Assembly: GCA_902524655.1 (NCBI GenBank)
Contig: CABZEG010000004.1
Span: forward strand, 1-64,000
Length of the DNA: 64,000 nucleotides
Source: an uncultured Alphaproteobacteria bacterium
Lineage (GTDB): Bacteria; Pseudomonadota; Alphaproteobacteria; Rhodobacterales; Rhodobacteraceae
Direction of reading: 5' to 3'
A program made the position numbers and the translations under genes. Under the pieces are notes generated by a model, which ran no database searches, had not been told where the DNA came from, and saw only the letters and a program-made list of their open reading frames with translations. Shown piece by piece: positions 38,533-48,340 of the stretch. Positions within the stretch are counted from its first letter, which is position 1, and every line of letters begins with the position of its first letter.

Positions 38533-39406
38533 GAAAAATATATTGTTAATTTTTGGCTTTGGTTACACAGCTAAATTTATGTGTCAGAAATTTTCAAAAA
38601 AAAATTGGGAAGTGTTTTGTACAACAAGATCTGATGAAAAGGCCAAAGAAATTAAATCATTTAATGCCACACCGGTTTTTTTCTATGATGAAGAAAAAAT
38701 TGAGAGTATCCTCAACAAAAATTTAAACATTTTGAGTACGGCTCCACCGGACAATGGAAAAGATCCAGTTATTGAGAACTATAGGCATTTATTCAAAAAA
38801 AATAGTGAAAGAATAAGATGGGCAGGATATCTTTCAACAACCAGTGTTTATGGCGATAAAAAAGGTGGGTGGGTTACAGAGGATACAGAGCTCAAACCCA
38901 AATTAGAGAGAAGTATTTCAAGAGTCGCGGCCGAAAAATCATGGCTTAAATTTGGAGGAAATTATTCCATAAAAACTATGATTTTCAGGCTGGCAGGTAT
39001 CTATGGGCCAGGAAGAAGTCTTATTGACCGTTTAGTAGCGAATGAAACGGTTTATATAGTCAACAAACCAGCTCATCTATTTAACAGAATTCACGTTGAC
39101 GATATTGTAGGCGCAATCGAGATGGCTATGTGCTCAAAATCGGAAGCAACGATTTTTAACTTGTCTGACGATTTGCCTGCGACGCAATTGGATGTTGCAC
39201 AATTCGCTTCGAGGTTACTTAAAAAAGAATGCCCACCGACTGTCAGTTTGGAAAGCGATATGGTAAGTGAAATGGCAAGAAGCTTCTATAAAGAAGAAAA
39301 AAAAGTATCAAACAATAGGCTCAAAGATGAATTGGGTTATAAGCTTACTTTTCCCTCATTTAAGGAGGGACTATTTGCAATTCACAATAATTCTAAAGAA
39401 TCCTAA
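38525..39406 (+). CDS. NAD(P)-dependent epimerase/reductase-like SDR (YeeZ type)
   Basis: Extended-type Rossmann protein starting with ILLIFGFGYTAKFM and containing the segment STTSVYGDKKGGWVTE (SVYG, the usual SDR active-site area) and RLAGIYGPGRS. This is the YeeZ-like subgroup of NAD-dependent epimerases often following queG; its substrate is unknown. The last 14 bp overlap the convergent L,D-transpeptidase gene. Confidence 0.83.
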   Translation: MNKKNILLIFGFGYTAKFMCQKFSKKNWEVFCTTRSDEKAKEIKSFNATPVFFYDEEKIESILNKNLNILSTAPPDNGKDPVIENYRHLFKKNSERIRWAGYLSTTSVYGDKKGGWVTEDTELKPKLERSISRVAAEKSWLKFGGNYSIKTMIFRLAGIYGPGRSLIDRLVANETVYIVNKPAHLFNRIHVDDIVGAIEMAMCSKSEATIFNLSDDLPATQLDVAQFASRLLKKECPPTVSLESDMVSEMARSFYKEEKKVSNNRLKDELGYKLTFPSFKEGLFAIHNNSKES

Positions 39407-39971
39407 CAGGTGTTCCAATCTCAACTAAATTGAAAAGCTCTTCAATTTGTTCATTATACAGCCCTATGCATCCAGACGAGCTTTGTCTTCCAATTTTTCT
39501 AGTATCGCTTGTTCCATGAATACGATAACTTGGCCAACTAAGATAAAGTGCGTGGGAACCCAGAGGGTTATCAGGGCCTGGAGGCATAAACTCTGGGAGC
39601 TTAGGATCCCTTTTTCTCATTTTTTTTGTAGGCCTCCATTCAGGCCCAATTATTTTTTTTGTAACTTTCGTATACCCAAGTCGGGTCAATTCTTCATTTA
39701 GAGGGACGGAGGTTGGAAAGACCTTATACTCTTTTCCATTTATACTCCAGTAATGTAATGATCGCGTTTTGGTGTCAACGAGTATTGCCCCTTTCGTCAA
39801 ATCCTTAAAATGATCCTGCCAAGTTTGCACTCTAAACGAGAAAATATTGTGTTTTGGTTTTCCATCCTCACCAAACTCTACTGCTGTCTGAGCAATAATG
39901 GGGTTGCTAATTAATGCATAAACAAATAAGAGTATCGATGATATTAATATGTTGGAGACAACTTTGATCAT
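39393..39971 (-). CDS. L,D-transpeptidase catalytic (YkuD/ErfK) domain protein, exported
   Basis: A hydrophobic N-terminal segment (ILISSILLFVYALISNPIIA) looks like a signal peptide. The YkuD domain carries YRIHGTSDTRKIG and SSSGCIGL, i.e. the catalytic His and Cys. Such enzymes make 3-3 peptidoglycan cross-links or attach lipoproteins. At 192 residues it is a short single-domain form. A second, different YkuD protein is encoded at 40590. Confidence 0.9.
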   Translation of the reverse strand: MIKVVSNILISSILLFVYALISNPIIAQTAVEFGEDGKPKHNIFSFRVQTWQDHFKDLTKGAILVDTKTRSLHYWSINGKEYKVFPTSVPLNEELTRLGYTKVTKKIIGPEWRPTKKMRKRDPKLPEFMPPGPDNPLGSHALYLSWPSYRIHGTSDTRKIGRQSSSGCIGLYNEQIEELFNLVEIGTPVRIL

Positions 39972-40074
39972 TTTTACATTAATAGTTGAAATTCATTTAC
40001 TACAAAACAACTAATTGCTCACGAACAAAATTAACGTATTATTTCGAACATTGGAAGAAAAGACTTATAGATTT

Positions 40075-40575
40075 ATGAATAATTTTATTTTAAAGATACT
40101 GCTCTTGGCTGTCTTAGTAGGGTGTGTTGGTACAAATACAGATATCTACTATGGGTACTCAAAGTCAGGGGTTATTTCTAGCTTTAAAGCGGCCGCTCTA
40201 AAATCAAGACACTTAGATATGGTTAATGCTTTAAGACTGGAAAATGGAAGATCCTCACTAAAATACTCATCTAGTCTTTCAGCTGCATCAAAGACACATG
40301 CTTTTGACATAGCCAGACAACAGCGAGCTTGGAACTACGGTTCAGATGCATCGTCAGCATTAGATAGGGCAAGAATTGCAGGTTTTGAGGGCTTAGTGCT
40401 TGGTGAAAACGTTTCGGAAACCTATGAAGGCGAGTATGATGTATTAAATGTCTGGTTCAAAAGTAAAATTGGTAGAGAAATTATTCTGGATCCCACTGCA
40501 ACCGATTTGGGGCTAAGTTGGTATCAGGATAGCACCGGAAAAGTTTGGTGGGTACAGATGATTGGCAAGTCTTAG
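40075..40575 (+). CDS. CAP-domain (SCP-like) lipoprotein
   Basis: ATG 40075 gives M-N-N-F-I-L-K followed by a hydrophobic stretch and the lipobox LVGC with the acceptor Cys at residue 17. The mature part resembles a CAP domain: LDMVNALRLENGRSSLKYSS, LSAASKTHAFDIA, GENVSE and the final WWVQMIGK. Usual metal-binding His residues are only partly visible. An earlier TTG/CTG-type start would bury the signal peptide. Function unknown. Confidence 0.82.
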   Translation: MNNFILKILLLAVLVGCVGTNTDIYYGYSKSGVISSFKAAALKSRHLDMVNALRLENGRSSLKYSSSLSAASKTHAFDIARQQRAWNYGSDASSALDRARIAGFEGLVLGENVSETYEGEYDVLNVWFKSKIGREIILDPTATDLGLSWYQDSTGKVWWVQMIGKS

Positions 40576-40589
40576 TTGCAAATATAAGT

Positions 40590-41090
40590 TTAAGCATAAA
40601 TGTAGATAATGGTACCAGGTTCTACCAAACGATAAATTTCCTCTATCTCCTTATTTGTCACCGCAATACATCCCTCGGTCCAGTCAAAAAAATAGTGCAA
40701 TAGGATATTTTTTCTTCCAAGTCCATGAATAAAAATATCACTACCAGGATTAAGTCCTTTTTCAAGCGCTCTTTTTTTGTCTGATTTATTGGGAAAGTTT
40801 ATTCCAAGACTTAAGAAAAATTTACTATTTGGGTTTTTGTGGGTAATGTAGTATTTGCCCTCTGGGGTTTTGCCATCTCCTTCTTTTTCTTTTTGACCCT
40901 GAGGACTGAACCCTAAGCGAATTCGATAGGCTTTTATCATTTTACTATTTCTGTAAAGGGCTAAAACTCTCTTTTTTTTCCAAACCACCAATAAATTCGG
41001 TTTTTTAGGATGACCCCATGAAGGTTTTAAAAAAATAAAAGGAAATAGAATTGAAAACAAGAAAAAGCGTCTTTTGCTAATTTTTTTCAT
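40590..41090 (-). CDS. L,D-transpeptidase-family protein (YafK-like), exported
   Basis: ATG 41090 overlaps the rlmN stop (ATGA), and the product begins with a signal peptide (KRRFFLFSILFPFIFLKPSWG). The YkuD domain shows FIHGLGRKN and WTEGCIAVTN with the catalytic His and Cys; GDGKTPEGKYYIT is also typical. The short form and TEGCIAVTN favour the YafK/DpaA side of the family, some of which cleave rather than form cross-links. Confidence 0.88.
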   Translation of the reverse strand: MKKISKRRFFLFSILFPFIFLKPSWGHPKKPNLLVVWKKKRVLALYRNSKMIKAYRIRLGFSPQGQKEKEGDGKTPEGKYYITHKNPNSKFFLSLGINFPNKSDKKRALEKGLNPGSDIFIHGLGRKNILLHYFFDWTEGCIAVTNKEIEEIYRLVEPGTIIYIYA

Positions 41091-42205
41091 GTAGATGCTT
41101 TTTCTTTTATAGATTTGGATTTCAATTGGCCACACGCTGCCATAATGTCTTCTCCACGCGGTCTTCTTATGGGACTGGGTAATCTTGACTTAATTATTAT
41201 ATCTCTAAAAGCTTTAATTCTATCTGATGATGAACGCTTATATTGACTTCCAGTCCAATTATTAAAGGGAATTAAATTTACTTTAGAGGGTAGTCCTTGT
41301 AGTAATCTTACCAACCTATGTGCGTCCTCTTTTGAATCGTTAATTCTGTCAAGCATAACGTATTCAAATGTTACTCGTTCGGAATTACGCAACTTAACGT
41401 CATCTCTCAAGGAACCGAGCAACTGTTCCAAATTCCACTTTTTATTTATTGGAACTAAAATATCCCTTGTCTTATTTTCTGTTGCGTGGAGACTTATAGC
41501 GATCATGCAGCCGATTTCCTCATGAGCTGTCTTTATCTTAGGAACTATACCAGCTGTCGATAAGGTTATTCTTCTTCGTGAAAAATCTAGTCCTTTATTG
41601 TCTATCAAAACACTACAGGCTTTCTTTACTTCTTCATAATTTAATAGAGGTTCACCCATTCCCATGAAAACAATATTGGTAATAATTTCGAAACAAGAAG
41701 TACCATTACTCCTCATCCTCTTCTTCTCCCAAAGCCCTAGATCATCATAAACTGCAATGACTTGACCGACAATCTCTTGGCTTGAGAGATTCCTTACCAA
41801 TTTCTGGGTCCCCGTATGACAGAATGAACAGTTCAATGTACAACCAACTTGTGAAGAAATGCAAAGGGTGCTTCTTTTCTCTTCAGGGATAAATACCGTT
41901 TCTATTTTGCTTTGGTCTTCTAAACAGAATAGATATTTTATTGTGCCGTCATTGCTGATTTCTTTTTTTTCAATAGCTGGCCGTGAAATATTAAAAACAT
42001 TCTGCAGTTTTGAGCGAAGATTTTTATCTATGTTAGTCATGTTATCAAATGAACTAATTCCATGACAATAGATCCAAGACCAGAGCTGATTTACTCTCAT
42101 AGATGCTTTTTTTGGTTGAGTTTCAAAGTTTGAAATTAGCGAAAACAATTCGTCTCTACTGAGCCCTAATATATTACATGCTTGATAATTCGATTGTAAG
42201 GTCAA
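41087..42205 (-). CDS. rlmN: Dual-specificity rRNA/tRNA adenine-C2 methyltransferase RlmN
   Basis: Radical SAM enzyme that methylates A2503 of 23S rRNA and A37 of tRNAs. Radical-SAM motif CTLNCSFCHTG near residue 120, MGMGEPLLN, and the C-terminal RGEDIMAACGQL with the methyl-carrying Cys are present. TTG 42205 overlaps the upstream stop as TTGA, as between mnmG and rsmG; GTG 42217 would add four residues. Length ~372 is normal. Confidence 0.96.
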   Translation of the reverse strand: MTLQSNYQACNILGLSRDELFSLISNFETQPKKASMRVNQLWSWIYCHGISSFDNMTNIDKNLRSKLQNVFNISRPAIEKKEISNDGTIKYLFCLEDQSKIETVFIPEEKRSTLCISSQVGCTLNCSFCHTGTQKLVRNLSSQEIVGQVIAVYDDLGLWEKKRMRSNGTSCFEIITNIVFMGMGEPLLNYEEVKKACSVLIDNKGLDFSRRRITLSTAGIVPKIKTAHEEIGCMIAISLHATENKTRDILVPINKKWNLEQLLGSLRDDVKLRNSERVTFEYVMLDRINDSKEDAHRLVRLLQGLPSKVNLIPFNNWTGSQYKRSSSDRIKAFRDIIIKSRLPSPIRRPRGEDIMAACGQLKSKSIKEKAST

Positions 42206-42795
42206 TTTATTTCGCACCGCCTTTCTAATTCTGACATGGCATCGGAAAAGCCGGTTAACATAAATGTGTCTTTCGTCACCGTGTTACGATGAGATATAGC
42301 ACTCATGATTGCCTTACTACCTTTTTTAAGGTAATTAACTAATTTATCTTGATCAAATTTTTGAGCCCAAGCATGCTCTTTTTCTACTTTAGCTTTAGGT
42401 GACGGGTGCGCAAAAAAAACGACTTTTTCTTTGTTATCAACTTCTAAAATTGCTCTTGATCCCACCTGTAGAGGATACCCTGCATAAAACGTCCCTTCAT
42501 ACTCGCTATCTTTATTCATTATCTTGATTATATATAATGTACCTTTTTCTCTATTAACCGATGAGAGTTTTTGATTATTCCTGAAGGCTTCACCTTTTAC
42601 AGACTGAGAAGCAATGAAGCACATTTTGGGTTCTTTTTTCGATATGAAAACGCTCCAATCTCTAAAACTTTTCTCAGCTTTCCTTAAGTTGTCTTGTCCA
42701 AAAGAAAATGTTGTAGAAAACAAAAAACTTAAAAAAACGCATAAAAGAAGCATACTAAAATAGTATACTGAACGGCTATTAATATTAATTTTCAT
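42202..42795 (-). CDS. Invasion-associated locus B (IalB) family protein
   Basis: Signal peptide at M-K-I-N-I-N followed by YFSMLLLCVFLSFLFSTTF, then an IalB-like domain with FRDWSVFI, KMCFIASQS and a final LERRC. Named after Bartonella IalB, but widespread in non-pathogenic alphaproteobacteria and often just upstream of rlmN, as here; function in free-living species is unknown. ATG 42795 is chosen because it gives a clean signal peptide. Confidence 0.85.
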   Translation of the reverse strand: MKININSRSVYYFSMLLLCVFLSFLFSTTFSFGQDNLRKAEKSFRDWSVFISKKEPKMCFIASQSVKGEAFRNNQKLSSVNREKGTLYIIKIMNKDSEYEGTFYAGYPLQVGSRAILEVDNKEKVVFFAHPSPKAKVEKEHAWAQKFDQDKLVNYLKKGSKAIMSAISHRNTVTKDTFMLTGFSDAMSELERRCEIN

Positions 42796-42962
42796 TTGGA
42801 CTCTCATTTCATAAATCCCTATGGGCATACTTAATACAAGCAATTATTGGACTAGAAAAGACTTTTTATTTTGTTCTATATTACCAGTGGTTGACAATTT
42901 AAAGAGAGCATAAATGAGAAATGATAAAAAGTTCTGGATTTTGATAAAAATTTTATTTAGAT

Positions 42963-44372
42963 ATGGAAGCTATGGTAAAAGGTAGAACTCTATATGACAA
43001 GATTTGGGATAACCATCTTATACAATCAGAAAATGACACTTCTCTGATATACATTGACAGGCATTTAGTGCATGAAGTTACAAGCCCTCAGGCTTTTGAG
43101 GGTCTACGAGAATCTGGAAGGCAAGTTCGTGCTCCTAATAAAACAATTGCGGTACCTGATCATAACGTGGCTACAACATCTGATCGGTTAACTAACTTTG
43201 GAAGTGAAGAAGGTCGAATTCAGCTAGAAACGCTGGATAAGAACGCCAGAGATTTTGGCATTCACTATTATTCTGTTGATGATATCAGACAAGGAATAGT
43301 GCATATAATTGGCCCTGAACAAGGCTGGACCTTGCCAGGTATGACAATTGTTTGTGGGGATAGCCATACAGCAACGCATGGAGCTTTTGGTGCATTAGCA
43401 CACGGCATAGGTACATCCGAAGTGGAGCATGTCCTTGCAACGCAGACATTAATTCAGCAGAAGTCAAAAAATATGAAGGTGGAAGTCTCTGGAGACGTGG
43501 GAAATGGGGTGACAGCAAAGGATATCACATTAACAATAATTGGAAAAACAGGTACAGCAGGTGGTACTGGACATGTTATTGAATACTGTGGCAATGCTAT
43601 TGAAAGTCTCTCAATGGAAGGACGAATGACCGTTTGCAATATGGCTATTGAAGGTGGAGCGAGAGCTGGGTTGATAGCCCCTGACCAAAAGACCTTAGAC
43701 TATGTGAAGGGGAGACCACATTCACCAAAAGGTGAAAAATGGGATAAGGCTGTAAAGTTTTGGAAAACGCTTTTTTCCGACCCAGATGCGTATTTTGATA
43801 AAGAAATTTTTCTAAAAGCGGAGGACATTGCGCCCGTTGTTACATGGGGAACGAGTCCAGAGGATGTCCTTCCTATCACAGATTATGTACCGAGCCCTGA
43901 TAATTTTCAGGGAAGTAAAGTAGAAGCGGCTAAACGATCTCTTGAATACATGGGGTTAAGGCCAGGCCAGAAATTGCAAGATATAGAAGTTGATGCCGTT
44001 TTTATTGGTTCATGTACCAACGGACGAATAGAGGACTTAAGAGAAGTAGAAAAGATTGTTAAAGGAAAAAAAGTAAAGAGTGGGATAAGGGCTATGGTCG
44101 TGCCAGGATCAGGATTAGTCAAAAAACAGGCGGAAGAAGAAGGAATAGCCAATTCACTAAAAGAGGCTGGTTTCGATTGGAGGATGCCAGGTTGTTCAAT
44201 GTGTCTAGCAATGAATCCTGATCAGTTGTTGCCTGAGGAAAGATGCGCGGCGACGTCTAATAGAAATTTTGAAGGACGACAAGGGCGTGGGGGCCGCACT
44301 CATTTAATGAGCCCCGCAATGGCAGCAGCCGCAGCAATAACTGGTCGATTGACTGATGTGAGAGATATTTAG
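42963..44372 (+). CDS. leuC: 3-isopropylmalate dehydratase large subunit LeuC
   Basis: Aconitase-family enzyme that isomerises isopropylmalate in leucine synthesis. [11 protein letters not shown] near the N-terminus, [20 protein letters not shown], and the 4Fe-4S Cys in [11 protein letters not shown] and [11 protein letters not shown] are intact. Length 469 is normal. A second ATG at 42972 is possible. TTGACA at 42891 could be a -35 box. leuD follows after 12 nt; leuA is not nearby. Confidence 0.97.
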   Translation: MEAMVKGRTLYDKIWDNHLIQSENDTSLIYIDRHLVHEVTSPQAFEGLRESGRQVRAPNKTIAVPDHNVATTSDRLTNFGSEEGRIQLETLDKNARDFGIHYYSVDDIRQGIVHIIGPEQGWTLPGMTIVCGDSHTATHGAFGALAHGIGTSEVEHVLATQTLIQQKSKNMKVEVSGDVGNGVTAKDITLTIIGKTGTAGGTGHVIEYCGNAIESLSMEGRMTVCNMAIEGGARAGLIAPDQKTLDYVKGRPHSPKGEKWDKAVKFWKTLFSDPDAYFDKEIFLKAEDIAPVVTWGTSPEDVLPITDYVPSPDNFQGSKVEAAKRSLEYMGLRPGQKLQDIEVDAVFIGSCTNGRIEDLREVEKIVKGKKVKSGIRAMVVPGSGLVKKQAEEEGIANSLKEAGFDWRMPGCSMCLAMNPDQLLPEERCAATSNRNFEGRQGRGGRTHLMSPAMAAAAAITGRLTDVRDI

Positions 44373-44384
44373 TGAAAGAGTCAA

Positions 44385-44990
44385 ATGGAAAAGTTTAATA
44401 TACTTGAAGGCATCGCAGCTCCTATGCCGTTAATAAATATCGATACTGATATGTTAATACCAAAACAGTTCCTTAAAACAATTAAAAGGACAGGGCTTGG
44501 CGAGAACCTTTTTTTTGAAATGCGTTACGATCAAAATGGAGATGAAATAAAAGATTTTATCCTAAATAATGAACATTATTCAAAAGCCTCAATTATAGTA
44601 GGTGGGGCCAACTTTGGGTGTGGTTCTTCAAGGGAGCATGCACCTTGGGCCTTAAAAGATTTTGGGATTAAGTGCATAATATCAACAAGTTTCGCAGACA
44701 TTTTTTTTAATAATTGCTTCAAGAATGGCATACTTCCGATCGTTGTGTCTGAAGATTTGCACCAAAGACTTCTTCAGGACGCAGAAATGGAAACAACATC
44801 CATCATGAAAATTGATCTCGAAAATCAGAAGATCATTCGCAACAACGGAGACGAACTGGACTTTGAAGTTGACGAGTTTAAGAAGTATTGCTTGTTAAAT
44901 GGGTTAGACGATATCGGATTAACACTCAAGAGTGTAGAAAAAATAAGCAGCTTTGAAAAAGAATATTCTGATAAATATAGCTGGTCATGA
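44385..44990 (+). CDS. leuD: 3-isopropylmalate dehydratase small subunit LeuD
   Basis: Swivel-domain partner of Leu[16 protein letters not shown] and [19 protein letters not shown] are the small-subunit signatures. Length 201 is normal. It lies between leuC and leuB with short gaps, so leuC-leuD-leuB is one operon. Confidence 0.97.
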   Translation: MEKFNILEGIAAPMPLINIDTDMLIPKQFLKTIKRTGLGENLFFEMRYDQNGDEIKDFILNNEHYSKASIIVGGANFGCGSSREHAPWALKDFGIKCIISTSFADIFFNNCFKNGILPIVVSEDLHQRLLQDAEMETTSIMKIDLENQKIIRNNGDELDFEVDEFKKYCLLNGLDDIGLTLKSVEKISSFEKEYSDKYSWS

Positions 44991-45003
44991 AAAGGTATAA
45001 TTG

Positions 45004-46101
45004 ATGTATTCTCTGCTTATTCTTCCAGGAGATGGAATTGGTCCAGAGGTGATGACTGAGGTTAAGCGTGTAATTTCTTGGTTCCATGATAAGCGCAACT
45101 TAAAACTAGATATTGAAGAAGGTTTAGTTGGTGGAGCGTCTTATGATAAACACGGTGTGCCTCTTACGGAAGAAATTTTAAAAAAAGCATTAGGAGTGGA
45201 TGCTGTTTTGCTGGGGGCGGTCGGTGGCCCTAATTACGATAATCTAAGTTTCGATTTGAAACCAGAACGAGCGCTATTGAGACTTAGGAAAGAACTTGAT
45301 TTATTTGCCAATATCCGACCCGCTCAATGTTTTGATGCACTGGCCTCTTTCTCGTCACTCAAGAAAGAAATAGTTTCTGGACTGGATATTGTTATTGTAA
45401 GAGAGCTTACATCGGGGATTTATTTTGGAGAACCTCGTGGAATTCATACTGATGGCTTAAATGAGAGAGTTGGTATAAATACACAAAGATATACTGAATC
45501 AGAAATACGAAGGGTTGCAATAAGTGCCTTTGAACTTGCTTTAAAGAGAAATAAAAAATTATGCTCTATGGAAAAAGCCAATGTGATGGAGAGTGGTGTT
45601 CTATGGCGAGATATTGTTAATGAGGTTCATGTTGATTATCAGGATGTAGAGCTCAGCCATATGTATGCTGACAATGGAGCGATGCAATTGGTTAGAGATC
45701 CTAAACAGTTTGATGTGATTGTAACAGATAATCTTTTTGGAGATATACTATCCGATTGTGCTGCTATGCTAACAGGCAGTTTGGGAATGCTACCATCTGC
45801 AAGCTTGGGAAATAAAAAAGAAAATGGCTTGCCTCGAGCTATGTATGAACCAGTACATGGATCAGCACCAGATATTTCTGGTCAGGAAATGGCTAATCCG
45901 ATAGCGTGTATTTTAAGCTTTTCAATGGCTTTAAGGTATTCATTTTCAGACACACAGAATGCTAATCTTCTCGAGCAATCTATAGAAAAGGTACTTGCGA
46001 AAGGGTACAGAACTCCTGATTTAATGATGGGTGATCGAGGACATCTGTGTAAAACTAGTGAAATGACCGATAAAATACTAGAGGAGCTAGAGTCAGGCTA
46101 G
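45004..46101 (+). CDS. leuB: 3-isopropylmalate dehydrogenase LeuB
   Basis: NAD-dependent oxidative decarboxylase of leucine synthesis. [10 protein letters not shown] at the N-terminus, [24 protein letters not shown] and [17 protein letters not shown] are diagnostic. A TTG just before the ATG (45001) is ignored in favour of ATG 45004. Length 365 is normal. Convergent with the SDR gene, with 3 nt between stops. Confidence 0.97.
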   Translation: MYSLLILPGDGIGPEVMTEVKRVISWFHDKRNLKLDIEEGLVGGASYDKHGVPLTEEILKKALGVDAVLLGAVGGPNYDNLSFDLKPERALLRLRKELDLFANIRPAQCFDALASFSSLKKEIVSGLDIVIVRELTSGIYFGEPRGIHTDGLNERVGINTQRYTESEIRRVAISAFELALKRNKKLCSMEKANVMESGVLWRDIVNEVHVDYQDVELSHMYADNGAMQLVRDPKQFDVIVTDNLFGDILSDCAAMLTGSLGMLPSASLGNKKENGLPRAMYEPVHGSAPDISGQEMANPIACILSFSMALRYSFSDTQNANLLEQSIEKVLAKGYRTPDLMMGDRGHLCKTSEMTDKILEELESG

Positions 46102-46104
46102 TAG

Positions 46105-46872
46105 CTATCGGCCCATCCAACCACCGTCTACATTTATCAGTTCCCCATTTACATAGTCTGATGCATCAGAAGCTAAGTAAACAGCAGCTCCCGCCATATC
46201 GTCTATGGTACCCCATCTTTTCATAGGAATTCTCGCCATTAGGTCAGCTGACCTACTTTTATCTTGGCGAAGAGCGGTGGTAATATCCGTGACAACGTAA
46301 CCTGGGGCGATGGAATTAACATTTATTCCCTTATCTGCTAGTTCATTAGATAGAGCTTTTGTAAGTTGCGCAATTCCACCTTTAGAAGCCGTATAGCTGG
46401 GAACAAATAAACCGCCCTGATGAGATAAGATTGATGCTGTAAAAATAATTTTACCCCAGCCTCTTTCAATCATTTTTGAACTAAGTTCCCGTGCAAGAAC
46501 AAACTGAGACGATAGATTGATTTCAATTATTCTATCCCAATGGTCATCATTATGTTCATTCAGCTCAGTTCTAATTAAAGAACCGGCATTACTTACAAGA
46601 ATATTTGGCTCTAAATTTTTTTTACCAAGTTCCTTTAAAAAATTGTGTGTATTCTTTCTTGCGGAAAAGTCACAGTTAAAGCAATGAAAGCTTCTACCGA
46701 TTGACTCAACATATTTTTCGATTTCGCTGCCTTGTCTCAAGGATGAGCTAACCCCAATTATATCAGCTCCAGCCTCAGCTAGGCCCTTGGCAATCCCATA
46801 ACCTATACCCTTGCTGCACCCTGTTACAAGAGCAATTTTCCCATCTAGCTTAAATTTTTCCAAAATTGACAT
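46105..46872 (-). CDS. Short-chain dehydrogenase, KduD (2-deoxy-D-gluconate 3-dehydrogenase)-like
   Basis: Classical SDR: nucleotide loop TGCSKGIGYGIA (~17-28), the active-site Tyr and Lys in YTASKGG, and the C-terminal DGGWMGR, similar to the DGGWLAR ending of KduD. No other pectin or uronate genes are nearby, so the substrate is uncertain. It follows the phosphatase gene by 14 nt on the same strand. Confidence 0.85.
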   Translation of the reverse strand: MSILEKFKLDGKIALVTGCSKGIGYGIAKGLAEAGADIIGVSSSLRQGSEIEKYVESIGRSFHCFNCDFSARKNTHNFLKELGKKNLEPNILVSNAGSLIRTELNEHNDDHWDRIIEINLSSQFVLARELSSKMIERGWGKIIFTASILSHQGGLFVPSYTASKGGIAQLTKALSNELADKGINVNSIAPGYVVTDITTALRQDKSRSADLMARIPMKRWGTIDDMAGAAVYLASDASDYVNGELINVDGGWMGR

Positions 46873-46886
46873 GAATATCTAACCTC

Positions 46887-47624
46887 TTATTTCTCACAAT
46901 ACTCTAAGTATCTTTTTAAATTTTTTTTACCACCGATTAACTCGGTAGCGAATTCTATTATATTGCCTGCGTTTTTTTCAAATTCTCTAAGGCCAGCCTC
47001 CAACCAGCTCTCATTTACTTTTAATAACTCCTTTACCCCTATTTGATTTACTTCTTTAGTCACATTTTCAGTTGGTTTATAATGTTCATTTGATAGCATG
47101 TAGTCCTCATAGATGCTGCGCTGACTAACACCAAAGAGACTTAAAATTAAAGCAGCGGCAAAACCTGTTCGATCTTTTCCTGCTGTGCAATGAAATATTA
47201 TTTTAGAACCAGAATTTTTAAACAATATTTCAAAGAACTCTTTGAAAGTGTCTAAGTTTTCAGAAGTATATTTTCTATAGGCCTGTTTAAAAATCTCATT
47301 CAGATCTTTCTCTCGCGTATTTACCTTATCTAACTTTTTTAATAGTTCGGTCACCTTTGGCTCAACAGGTAAATGAACTCTGTTTTTTAGAAGCTCTCTT
47401 GGGAAGCTAGTTGGATTTTTCTTTGCCTCATTAATACCTCTAAAGTCTATAATTAAAGTTTCTTCATTAGAGATTAGCATTTTTTGAGCTTCAGAGCTTA
47501 GGTTTATAGGTGCTGCACATCTAATAAACAAGTTTTCTTTTATAGCATTATTGGTTTTTGTTTTCTTATTTCCTAAGTCTCGCAAATTGTTAACGAAGCT
47601 TATTTTTTCACTTGATTCGGTCAT
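46887..47624 (-). CDS. Tyrosine-protein phosphatase (PTP3 family)
   Basis: Contains the P-loop HCTAGKDRTGFAAALIL with the catalytic Cys and Arg (C-x5-R) near residue 147, and an N-terminal FVNNLRDLG, both as in the bacterial Y_phosphatase3 family, whose members act on tyrosine or inositol phosphates. Length 245 is normal for it. Probably co-transcribed with the downstream SDR. Physiological substrate unknown. Confidence 0.85.
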   Translation of the reverse strand: MTESSEKISFVNNLRDLGNKKTKTNNAIKENLFIRCAAPINLSSEAQKMLISNEETLIIDFRGINEAKKNPTSFPRELLKNRVHLPVEPKVTELLKKLDKVNTREKDLNEIFKQAYRKYTSENLDTFKEFFEILFKNSGSKIIFHCTAGKDRTGFAAALILSLFGVSQRSIYEDYMLSNEHYKPTENVTKEVNQIGVKELLKVNESWLEAGLREFEKNAGNIIEFATELIGGKKNLKRYLEYCEK

Positions 47625-47694
47625 GTTATTTATTGTCTTTCCATGTTAGGATAGTTTTTTAAATGAACTTTTATTGGCAACAACGGAGGAAAAA

Positions 47695-48318
47695 TTGACG
47701 GTTATAATAACATCTACTTATAAGCCTCACTCGGGAAAAGCAAGGCTTGTTTTATCAAACATGAAGGAAAATGTTGAAGCGTTTGGTGCTATGGGCATGA
47801 CCTGTAGGATTTCTAGAATAATTTTTGGTCCAGATACTGGATCACTGGTTTTTTCTATTTTTTCTGAAAATTTTAGTGGAGCTATGAAAAATGCAGAAAA
47901 GATTTTTTCTAGTGAAATATGGGCTAAGATTCAAATGCGTTTAGATGATAACCCCTCATCGGAGATCATAATGCAGCCAAACTTATTTAGAACAGTTGCT
48001 GGTGAAATGAGTGCTACCCACAGAGTCATTAACTATAGATGGTATCTTATGAAAAGAGATAAAGTCGTAGAGGCGCTTGAAATGTTTTCTGAAGTAAAGG
48101 GTCTCTGTGAAAAAGTTGATATAAATCCTGTAATGTTAGCACCTGTAACTGGTGATCCCATGAGTAGCCTAGTTGTTATGTATGGTGCAAAATCGCTGGC
48201 TCATGCAGGTGAAGCTTTGGACGGTATGGGTATGGGGCAAGAAATGCAGCAAATCGTTGCAAAGGCGGCAACTCTTGGGGAGCTTTATCGCGCGTGGATC
48301 ACAGTCCCCGCAGACTAA
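47695..48318 (+). CDS. Unrecognised protein with two similar halves (possible tandem alpha/beta-barrel domains)
   Basis: I do not recognise this family. TTG 47695 is preferred because GGAGGA lies at 47685-47690; TTG 47674 would precede that site. No signal peptide or membrane segment. The two halves (about residues 1-95 and 110-207) share a layout: a long helix, then a strand after a Gly-Pro/Gly-Asp turn (GPDTGSLVFSIF; TGDPMSSLVVMYG), then a helix with a Gly/Ala-rich start. This suggests duplicated ferredoxin-like (dimeric alpha/beta-barrel, NIPSNAP-like) domains. It stands alone between divergently and convergently placed genes. Confidence 0.75.
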   Translation: MTVIITSTYKPHSGKARLVLSNMKENVEAFGAMGMTCRISRIIFGPDTGSLVFSIFSENFSGAMKNAEKIFSSEIWAKIQMRLDDNPSSEIIMQPNLFRTVAGEMSATHRVINYRWYLMKRDKVVEALEMFSEVKGLCEKVDINPVMLAPVTGDPMSSLVVMYGAKSLAHAGEALDGMGMGQEMQQIVAKAATLGELYRAWITVPAD

Positions 48319-48340
48319 TATTAGCATAGCCTAGTTTTTG

